Assembly (NCBI GenBank): GCA_964483805.1
Contig: CAZADH010000048.1
Coordinates: forward strand, 1-27,614
Origin: CAZADH01 sp964483805
Lineage (GTDB): Bacteria; Muiribacteriota; Ozemobacteria; Ozemobacterales; Ozemobacteraceae
Direction of reading: 5' to 3'
Length of the DNA: 27,614 nt
The number at the start of each line of letters is the position of its first letter. Position 1 is the first letter of the stretch. The notes under the pieces were generated by a model. The model was not told the DNA's origin and did no database searches. It saw only the letters and a program-made list of their open reading frames with translations. Positions 1 through 6,260 of this stretch are shown piece after piece. The translations under genes were made by a program, and so were the position numbers.

Positions 1-758
1 CGGGCGCTTTTCGGTTCGTGCCGGCGATCGTGAAGTCGGTCGACGAGTTGAAGCTGCCGACCAAGCTCAAAGAGATGGCGCTGCGGCCGCGGGGCCTGTG
101 GCTGGTCACGGGGCCCGCGAACTCGGGCAAGACCTACACGCTGGCGGCGATGGTCAACGAGATCAACCGCCATACATCGTGTCACGTCATCACCATCGAA
201 GACCCGATCGAGTTCGTCCACAAGCCGCGGCGTTCGATCTTCACGCAACGCGAGATCGGTACGACCTGTCGCGGTTACAACGAAGCGATCGTGCAGTCGC
301 TGCGCGAAGATCCCGATGTCATCCTGTTGGGCGAGATGCGCGACCTCGAGACCATCGAGATGGCGTTGACCGCCGCCGAGACCGGGCATCTGGTGCTGTC
401 GACGCTGCACACCATCGGCGCGGTGCAGACGATCGACCGCATCATCAACGTGTTTCCCGGGCACAAGCAAGAAGAGGTGCGGGCGCAGTTGTCGATGACC
501 CTGATCGGCCTGATCTCACAAATCTTGTTACCGGCCAAAGACCGTTCGCAACGCGTGATGGCCTACGAGTTCATGATGTTGAACTCGGCGATGCGCAACA
601 TGATCCGCGAGAAGAAGACCAACCAATTGAAGTCGGCGTTGCTGCTGGCGCGCAAGGAAGGGTGTGTGACCCTCAAAGACTCGCTGGCCGAACTGATCAA
701 AGACGATCGGGTCGACGCTGGCCTCGTGCAGACTCTGATCAAAGGGATCGTCGAATGA
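1..758 (+). CDS. pilT: PilT-type twitching motility ATPase (5' partial)
   Basis: Hexameric retraction ATPase of the type IV pilus, expected on the cytoplasmic face of the pilus base. The open frame runs into the left edge (FRF-VP before the first GTG at 18 matches the conserved FRxIP segment), so the N-terminal PAS-like domain is cut off and the GTG is internal. Seen in order: Walker A GPANSGKT (111-134), Asp box ITIEDPIEFVH, the REIG and SLREDPDVILLGEMRD Walker B region with its catalytic Glu, the His box ETGHLVLSTLHT with both His, and the C-terminal NxxxRNMIREKK region. All catalytic motifs are intact, unlike the two paralogues at 3101 and 4190. The stop overlaps the next start as ATGA (755-758), so the two genes are probably translationally coupled. 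PilT versus PilU is not settled from this fragment. Confidence 0.93.
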   Translation, partial: GAFRFVPAIVKSVDELKLPTKLKEMALRPRGLWLVTGPANSGKTYTLAAMVNEINRHTSCHVITIEDPIEFVHKPRRSIFTQREIGTTCRGYNEAIVQSLREDPDVILLGEMRDLETIEMALTAAETGHLVLSTLHTIGAVQTIDRIINVFPGHKQEEVRAQLSMTLIGLISQILLPAKDRSQRVMAYEFMMLNSAMRNMIREKKTNQLKSALLLARKEGCVTLKDSLAELIKDDRVDAGLVQTLIKGIVE

Positions 759-2962
759 CCACGAAACCGAACAGTTCCGCCCCGGCATCGATGATCGACG
801 ATGCGATCGAGGGGTTCCGGCTCGTCAAGGCCGCGCACAAGCGGCTCAAACCGGTGGGCGCCAAGGCGCGCGAGGTGTTGGCCTCGGTCGATTTCACCGA
901 AGACATGCGCATGGAAGCCCTGTTGACCCTGGGCCGCATCGGTGATCCCGAGGCGGTCGAGGTGCTGACCCAGGCGCTGACGCAGTTTCCCAACCGCGTC
1001 GAACCGATCACGGCGCTGGGCCATTTTGGCAACAGTGCCCCGGTGCCGCAGTTGCTCAAGCGGTTCGAGAATCCCGAAGAGCCGTTCGGTGACGAGATCG
1101 TCAAGGTTCTGGGCCAGATCGGCGACCCGATGGCGACGCGGCAGTTGCTTGAGTTGCTCCACAGCGACGACCGCATGGTGCGGTATCACGCGGCCTGGGC
1201 GCTCTACAAGATCGGCGGCCGCGACGTGGTGCAGGGGTTGTGCCGGCTGTTGTCCGATGCCGACGAATGGATCGTCATCAACGTGCTGGAGATCCTCGCG
1301 CAGTTGAAAGAGCCCGAGGCGATGCCGGCGTTGGTCGGTCAATTCGAAATTGTTGAAGACCCGCGGCTGAAGGCGATCATCATCAGCAGCCTCGCGGCGT
1401 TTGCCGAGCCGCAACTGCTTGGGGTCTTCGAGACCGCGCTCGGCTCGTTCGATCCACGCATTCAGGCCAACGCGGTCGAGGCGGTGGCGGCGCTGAAAAT
1501 CTCGGCCCTCGAGGTGCGGCGCAAGCTGAAGAAGTTCGTGAACCATCCCAACAACCGGGTGCGCGCGAATTGCGCGGTGGCGTTGTTTGCTGCTGATCCC
1601 GAAGGTGTGCTCAAAGAGGTTCTCGCCATGATGGCGAGTCCCGACGTGCCGACACGGCGCTCGGCGGCGTACGTGCTCAAGAAGGTGGCGGTCGAGGGGC
1701 GCGATGCCTTGATCGACAAGCTGCTCGCCGACCCGGTCTACAGCGTGCGCAAAATGGCGCTGCGTGCGGTTCTCGCTCTCGATACCGACGTCGGCATCGA
1801 GCGCATCGGGCGGTTGCTTGCCGACGAAAACCCGTGGGTGCGCAAAGAGGCGATCGAGTGTGCGGGCCGCGTGGCCGAGTTTCCTACCGACGCGATCGTA
1901 TCACGGTTTGCCGCCGAGCAGGCCGCTCCGGTTGAGGCAGCGATGTGCGGGTTCTTCGTCGCGCGTCACCTCGACCCGACGGTGCCGATGATTGTCGCGA
2001 AGGTCAAGAGACAGCCCGAGGATGAGCAACTGGCGATGTTTCTCGAAACGCTCGGACGCCTCAACGCGCGCGAGGCGATTGCCGACATGCGCAAGCAACT
2101 GGCCAACGCTGGGCCGATCGTGGCCACACCGCTGGCGATTGCCGGCTTGCTGCAGGGCGAACTGTCGGTGCTCGATGACCTCGTAACGCGCTGCCAGACC
2201 CTGACGCGGCCCGATCCGCTGCGCGACACCCTGAACGTTGCCGGCGCCGTTGGGCAGTTCCTGCGCGTGACCGAGCAGTTCTCGCCGGCGCTGACCAAGG
2301 TGCTCATGGAAGCGGCGATGATCGACATGGACCCCAACCTGTTGCTCGGTGTACCGAAAGCGGGCGGTCCCCCCAAGGTCGATGCGGCCGAGTTTCCCAG
2401 GGGTGTCGATCTCTACAACCAGGGCCAGTTCGAACAGGCCGTCGAGTTCTTCGTTCGCTTCACCGAGGCGCTGCCGACCCATGTCGATGCGCAATACATG
2501 CTGGGTGCGGCATTGCTCAAGGTCGGCAAGCTGCCCGAGGCCAAAGACCGGCTCGAGAAACTGCTGACCGCCAAACCCGATCACGTCAATGGTGGCATGT
2601 TGCTGGGGCAGTTGTATTTTCAGCGCAAGGAGTTCAAGCGGCTGATCGACCTGTACGAGCGGCTCAAGACGATCGTGCCGGCGACCGACAAGCGTTTGCA
2701 GGGCCAGATTCATGCGGCGCTGGGGTTGAGTCGGTTCCATCAGAAAGACTTCACCGGTGCTATCGATGCGTTGAAGAAGGCGGCGTCGGCGAATGCCAAG
2801 GACCTCGGATCGGTGTATCACCTGGCGTTGTCGTTCTATGCCGTGAAAGATTTCAAGAACGCGATGCTTCTGTTGAAGCGCCTGACCAAGGAACTGCCGC
2901 CCAAGAGCCAGGTGTTGCGCAATGTCGAAGAGCTGATACAGAAACTCGAAGACGAAGGTTGA
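755..2962 (+). CDS. HEAT-repeat / TPR scaffold protein
   Basis: A 735-aa protein with no enzyme motif. Residues about 45-460 are HEAT-like helical repeats (ALLTLGRIGDPEAVEVL, ALYKIGGRDVVQGLCRLL and similar units at roughly 30-40 residue spacing). From about residue 546 to the end there are TPR units (GVDLYNQGQFEQAVEFF, AALLKVGKLPEAKDRLEKLL, ALGLSRFHQKDFTGAIDALK). There is no signal peptide, so it is probably cytoplasmic. The start is ATG 755, inside the ATGA overlap with pilT; the frame is open further upstream but only antiphase to pilT. Being coupled to a complete PilT and followed by two PilT-like proteins, it is plausibly an adaptor for the ATPases or the pilus base. That role is inference; the repeats only show a protein-binding solenoid. 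Confidence 0.9.
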   Translation: MTTKPNSSAPASMIDDAIEGFRLVKAAHKRLKPVGAKAREVLASVDFTEDMRMEALLTLGRIGDPEAVEVLTQALTQFPNRVEPITALGHFGNSAPVPQLLKRFENPEEPFGDEIVKVLGQIGDPMATRQLLELLHSDDRMVRYHAAWALYKIGGRDVVQGLCRLLSDADEWIVINVLEILAQLKEPEAMPALVGQFEIVEDPRLKAIIISSLAAFAEPQLLGVFETALGSFDPRIQANAVEAVAALKISALEVRRKLKKFVNHPNNRVRANCAVALFAADPEGVLKEVLAMMASPDVPTRRSAAYVLKKVAVEGRDALIDKLLADPVYSVRKMALRAVLALDTDVGIERIGRLLADENPWVRKEAIECAGRVAEFPTDAIVSRFAAEQAAPVEAAMCGFFVARHLDPTVPMIVAKVKRQPEDEQLAMFLETLGRLNAREAIADMRKQLANAGPIVATPLAIAGLLQGELSVLDDLVTRCQTLTRPDPLRDTLNVAGAVGQFLRVTEQFSPALTKVLMEAAMIDMDPNLLLGVPKAGGPPKVDAAEFPRGVDLYNQGQFEQAVEFFVRFTEALPTHVDAQYMLGAALLKVGKLPEAKDRLEKLLTAKPDHVNGGMLLGQLYFQRKEFKRLIDLYERLKTIVPATDKRLQGQIHAALGLSRFHQKDFTGAIDALKKAASANAKDLGSVYHLALSFYAVKDFKNAMLLLKRLTKELPPKSQVLRNVEELIQKLEDEG

Positions 2963-3067
2963 TGCATTTTTCTCGCGAAATCGTCGACGCCGTCCGATAG
3001 ATAGATCGGGATAGGCCTGCCCTGTCGGTCGGTGGGGTGGCCGAAGGCCCGGTGATGAGCAAGCTTG

Positions 3068-3094
3068 GCGAAGAGAAGCGTCTTCGCGAAGGAG
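3068..3094 (+). promoter_or_regulatory. Hairpin beside the ribosome-binding site of the second PilT gene
   Basis: GCGAAGA (3068-3074) and TCTTCGC (3081-3087) form a 7-bp stem with a 6-nt loop that ends one base before the AAGGAG Shine-Dalgarno (3089-3094) of the gene starting at 3101. A second overlapping palindrome CTTCGCGAAG (3082-3091) includes part of the Shine-Dalgarno. Either could modulate initiation. The rest of the 138-nt gap after the HEAT gene shows no clear promoter or terminator. Confidence 0.3.
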
Positions 3095-3100
3095 CGGCCG

Positions 3101-4162
3101 ATGGCTGATTTCTGGAAAGTCTTGGAATCGATGGCCCGGGACCAGGTGTCTGATATCCTGATCTCTCCGGGTGAACCGGTGTTCGTGCGCAAGCGGGGTC
3201 GTCTGCAGAAAAAAGAAGACCTCAAGCTGTCCGAGGATGACATGCGGCAGATCATCCTCAAGACGTCGACGAACAAGGCGCGCGAGATTCTCGGCAAGTT
3301 CAAGCAGGTGAACTACTCGGTCGCCGCGCCCGACGGCCAACGGTACCGCATCGCCGCCTATTTCGAACGCAACCGCCTGGCGCTGTCGATCCGCGTGGTG
3401 CCGAAGGTCGTGCCCCAGTTGGCCGAACTCGGGCTGCCCAGCCCGATCAAGTCGCTGCTGGCCAAGCAGTCGGGGTTGATCATCGTGGCCAGCCCCTCGG
3501 GACACGGCAAATCGACGACGATCGCCTCGCTGCTCGATTTCATCAACCATCACTTCGAGAAGAATGTCGTCACCATCGAGAACCCGGTCGAGATGGTGTT
3601 TGCCGACGACCGCAGTTCGTTCATCCAGCGCAGCATTCCGCTCGACGTCAACAACTTCTTCGATGGGCTCAACGACGCCTATCGCATCGACCCCGACGTG
3701 GTGATGAGCGATTCGCTGACCTATCGTGATGCGCTCGAACAGGCGTTGTTCCTGTGTGAAGCGGGGTGTCTGGTGATCGGCGGTGTCGATGGCGGCACGT
3801 GCACGCAGGTGCTGCAGCGGATCATCGACGGTTGTCCGCCCGACGAGCAACCGCGCATGCGCGGCAAACTGGGCAACCATCTGCTGGCGATGATCAGCCA
3901 GCGCCTGGTCACGCGGCAGAGCACGATGGACCGCATGGCGGTCTTCGATATCCTCGTCAATACACAGCAGGTCAAGACCCTGATTCGCAACGGCAACCTG
4001 CCGATGCTGCGGGCGCAGATGGAGAAAGACGCAGCACAGGGCATGCTGATCATGGGCAAGCACTTGCAGCAACTGGTGGTTTCGAACACCATCAGCAAAG
4101 ACGAGGCAGTCGCGGCCGCCGGCACCAACCCCGAGATCACCCAGTGGCTCGGCCACCGCTAA
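3101..4162 (+). CDS. PilT-like protein with degenerate Walker B and His boxes
   Basis: A 353-aa full-length PilT homologue (N-terminal PAS-like region about 1-100, RecA-like ATPase core about 110-280, C-terminal helices). The start is ATG 3101, with AAGGAG six nt upstream; the frame is open back to a TTG at 3065 that lacks such a site. Walker A is nearly intact (SPSGHGKST, residues 131-139, first Gly replaced by Ser). The Asp box reads IENPVEMVF instead of IEDPIEFVH. The Walker B region DPDVVMSDSLTYRD replaces DPDVILVGEMRD, so the catalytic Glu is lost. The His box reads EAGCLVIGGVDG, losing both His. It may still bind ATP but should not hydrolyse it normally. Most likely it is a partner subunit or regulator of the active PilT. 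Family assignment is firm, function inferred. Confidence 0.88.
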   Translation: MADFWKVLESMARDQVSDILISPGEPVFVRKRGRLQKKEDLKLSEDDMRQIILKTSTNKAREILGKFKQVNYSVAAPDGQRYRIAAYFERNRLALSIRVVPKVVPQLAELGLPSPIKSLLAKQSGLIIVASPSGHGKSTTIASLLDFINHHFEKNVVTIENPVEMVFADDRSSFIQRSIPLDVNNFFDGLNDAYRIDPDVVMSDSLTYRDALEQALFLCEAGCLVIGGVDGGTCTQVLQRIIDGCPPDEQPRMRGKLGNHLLAMISQRLVTRQSTMDRMAVFDILVNTQQVKTLIRNGNLPMLRAQMEKDAAQGMLIMGKHLQQLVVSNTISKDEAVAAAGTNPEITQWLGHR

Positions 4163-4164
4163 CA

Positions 4165-4176
4165 GGTAATATTACC
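4165..4176 (+). promoter_or_regulatory. 12-bp AT-rich palindrome before the third PilT gene
   Basis: GGTAATATTACC is a perfect 12-bp dyad lying between the TAA of the preceding gene and the Shine-Dalgarno AAGAGGT (4178-4184) of the next. It stands out by composition in a GC-rich operon and by position. A 12-bp palindrome is expected several times by chance in a window of this size, so an operator role is only a possibility. Confidence 0.2.
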
Positions 4177-4189
4177 CAAGAGGTCGAAC

Positions 4190-5230
4190 ATGGATCTTCT
4201 GCAAATGATCAAGACGGCCAAGGACGCCGGTGGCGGCGATCTGCATCTGCGCGTCGGCGCGCCCCCGATGGTGCGCAAGAACAAACGCCTGGTGCGGCTC
4301 GACATGCCGGCGTTGCAGGAAAGCGACCTGCAGCAGGTGATCGAATCGCAGTTGTCGGCCCAGGACCGCACCAAGTTCACCGAAGCGCGTTCGTTCGAGA
4401 AGAACGTGTTTCAAGGGGACGGCGACGGTTATCGGTTGACGCTGTACCAGGTGCAGGGGCATCCGGCGATCATCATTCGTATGATCCGGCCCGTCCCGTC
4501 TTCGCTCGACAAGGTCGGTATCCCGCCGGTGATGCTCAAGGCGGTGAACGCGACCCAGGGGTTGTTCATCCTGGCTGGCCCGGCGCGATCGGGGATTTCG
4601 ACGACGTTGGCGGCGTTGGTCGAGGCGATGAACATCCAGCGTGGCGGCCACATTCTGATCATCGAGGATCCAATCGAGTTCTTCTTCGCCGCCAAGAATG
4701 CGCATTTCAGTCACCGGCAACTGAACAAAGACATCAAGTCGATCGAACAGGGCATCAACTTCGCCAAGAAGATCGGCGTCGATGTGATCGTGATCGGCGA
4801 CATCAAACGTGAAGTGCCGTTCCGACCGATTCTCGAATACGTCGATGGCGGTCACACCGTGATTTTGACCATGCAGACGCTGGGAGTGCAGAACACGCTC
4901 GAGAAGATCTCGCTGTCGTATCCCGAGTACGAGCGCGATCATGTGCACCAGATGCTGGGCACCAACCTGGTCGGCGTGATGTCGCAGGCACTGTTGGTCG
5001 ACCCGGTGACGGGCGAGGCGCAGCCGGTTCACGAGATCCTCTTGATGAACAACGCGATTCGTGAGATTCTGACCAAAGGCAAGCTCCAACAGATCGAGCC
5101 CAACATGCGCAGTGCCGGCGCCGGCAGTCAGTTGTTCGACCAGGCGATCGGGCCGCTGGTGCGTGACGGCAAGATCAGCCGCGAACTCGGCGAAGGGTTC
5201 CTGGCGATGTACAAGGGGCTGCGGGGGTGA
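4190..5230 (+). CDS. PilT-like protein lacking the Walker A lysine
   Basis: A 346-aa full-length PilT homologue that begins at ATG 4190 behind AAGAGGT. Walker A reads GPARSGIST (residues 130-138): the invariant Lys is Ile136 (codon ATT), so ATP binding and hydrolysis should be impaired. The Asp box IIEDPIEFFF is well kept. Walker B reads VDVIVIGDIKR, with Glu changed to Asp204. The His box GGHTVILTMQT keeps the first His (222) but has Gln229 for the second. The rest, including the C-terminal AIREILTKGKL segment, is well preserved, which argues against a decaying pseudogene. It sits 27 nt after the other degenerate paralogue, with the prepilin genes following. It is probably a structural or regulatory subunit working with PilT, as PilU depends on PilT in known systems; this is inference. 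Confidence 0.88.
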   Translation: MDLLQMIKTAKDAGGGDLHLRVGAPPMVRKNKRLVRLDMPALQESDLQQVIESQLSAQDRTKFTEARSFEKNVFQGDGDGYRLTLYQVQGHPAIIIRMIRPVPSSLDKVGIPPVMLKAVNATQGLFILAGPARSGISTTLAALVEAMNIQRGGHILIIEDPIEFFFAAKNAHFSHRQLNKDIKSIEQGINFAKKIGVDVIVIGDIKREVPFRPILEYVDGGHTVILTMQTLGVQNTLEKISLSYPEYERDHVHQMLGTNLVGVMSQALLVDPVTGEAQPVHEILLMNNAIREILTKGKLQQIEPNMRSAGAGSQLFDQAIGPLVRDGKISRELGEGFLAMYKGLRG

Positions 5231-5330
5231 ATCAACGGTGGTCGACAGGCGATTCGGGCAGGATCACGCGGTGGAGCACCACGCGCATCGTGCGCGGGCG
5301 AGCGCAGGCGGTTCTGGCGCGGCACTAAGG

Positions 5331-5756
5331 TTGTCTCGCGCTGGCGATTCCTGCACGAGCCGGTCGTTTGCCCGACCGGGCGCAGGGTTCCGACGACGCG
5401 GGTTCACCATGATCGAACTGTCGGTGGTGATTGCGATCATCGGGCTGCTCTACGCCACCGTGGTGCCGCTGTATCACTCGACCATCCTGCGGTCGAAAGA
5501 GACGGCGCTCAAAGAGAATCTGCACGTGATGCGCAAAATGATCGACGCGTATTACAAAGACCGACAGGTCTACCCGACCGCTTTGGCTGACCTGGTGCAG
5601 AACGGGTATATTCGCGCTGTGCCGGTCGACCCGTTGACCGACTCGGCCGAAACCTGGCGGGTGGTGCCATCGACGCCGCTGGGTCGCGATATTTACGATG
5701 TGCATTCGGGGTCCGACAAGGTTTCGTCTGAAGGAACCGCATACGGCACGTGGTGA
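5331..5756 (+). CDS. Type IV prepilin / GspG-like pseudopilin
   Basis: A small exported pilin-like protein, processed by a prepilin peptidase. The class III signal is RRRG|FTMIELSVVIAIIGLLYA, with cleavage after Gly, Phe at +1, Glu at +5 and a hydrophobic helix. The mature part has the GspG-like layout: KENLHVMRKMIDAYYKDRQVYPTALADLVQ, then VPVDPLTD and a C-terminal DIYDVHSGS segment. The start is uncertain: TTG 5331 gives a 24-aa leader, while in-frame GTG 5271 and GTG 5238 give leaders of 44 and 55 residues. GTG 5271 has an AGGA upstream, so it is a real alternative. The gene is in the same direction as the PilT paralogues, so it is a likely substrate of that machine. No prepilin peptidase gene lies in the window. 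Confidence 0.85.
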   Translation: MSRAGDSCTSRSFARPGAGFRRRGFTMIELSVVIAIIGLLYATVVPLYHSTILRSKETALKENLHVMRKMIDAYYKDRQVYPTALADLVQNGYIRAVPVDPLTDSAETWRVVPSTPLGRDIYDVHSGSDKVSSEGTAYGTW

Positions 5757-5784
5757 CGTGCGCGCAGCCCGGGCCACACTGCCG

Positions 5785-6168
5785 ATGCATGGGATGATTC
5801 GACCGTCTCGCCGCGGCGCCGCCTTCTTTCTCGTGGTGCTGGGTGTCATCGTCATGACCATCGGTCTTGCTGTTGTATTGCCGCGTGCCAACAACGATGT
5901 GCAGCGCGCCAAAGAAGACGAGTTGCGGTTCGCTTTGGGCGAATACCGGCGCGCGGTTGACAAGTTCACCGAGCGGTGGCAGCGCCCGCCGCGTGACTTC
6001 TCAGAATTGCTCGCCGATGCCAACGGCGTGCCACATCTGCGGCGGGTTTATGTCGACCCGTTCACGCGCGGCACCGACTGGCAGTGGGAGACGGTCTCGG
6101 GCACGGTGCGCATTCATTCGATCAGTTCGCACACGAGCCTGGCGGGGGTGCCGGTGAGCGCGTTCTAA
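5785..6168 (+). CDS. Pseudopilin-like protein without Glu+5
   Basis: A second small pilin-like protein, 127 aa from ATG 5785 (ATG 5794 and GTG 5758, two bases after the previous stop, are alternatives; no strong ribosome-binding site singles one out). The N-terminus SRRG|AAFFLVVLGVIVMTIGLAVV has the cleavage Gly and a hydrophobic helix, but the +5 Glu of major pilins is absent, as in GspK-type minor pseudopilins. The mature part resembles the neighbour: KEDELRFALGEYRRAVDKF, RPPRDFSELL, YVDPFTRGTDWQWE and a terminal IHSISSHT. It lies almost directly after the first prepilin, so the two are probably co-transcribed. It may cap or initiate the fibre, by analogy with minor pseudopilins. After it, 92 bp separate it from a convergent gene, with only a weak 4-bp stem (CGCC/GGCG) visible. 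Confidence 0.8.
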   Translation: MHGMIRPSRRGAAFFLVVLGVIVMTIGLAVVLPRANNDVQRAKEDELRFALGEYRRAVDKFTERWQRPPRDFSELLADANGVPHLRRVYVDPFTRGTDWQWETVSGTVRIHSISSHTSLAGVPVSAF

Positions 6169-6260
6169 TCCCGCCCGAGTCGCGGTTTGTCGAGATCGGA
6201 GAAAAAATGCCACCCCCCGTTTACTGCGACGCCTGTTGGGCGGTTAATGCGTTGAATCGG

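Noticed and set aside
2963..3100. Possible c-di-GMP (GEMM) riboswitch before the second PilT gene, from a GGTCGGTGGGGTGGCCGAAGG stretch
   Set aside because: It resembles only one arm of the GEMM-I consensus. The GACGCAAAGCC core and the tetraloop/receptor parts are missing, so it is probably coincidence.
1901..4156. Very long open frame on the - strand (about 750 codons)
   Set aside because: It lies exactly antisense to the HEAT/TPR and second PilT genes and is His/Gln/Arg/Asp-rich, the usual mirror of GC-rich coding sequence.
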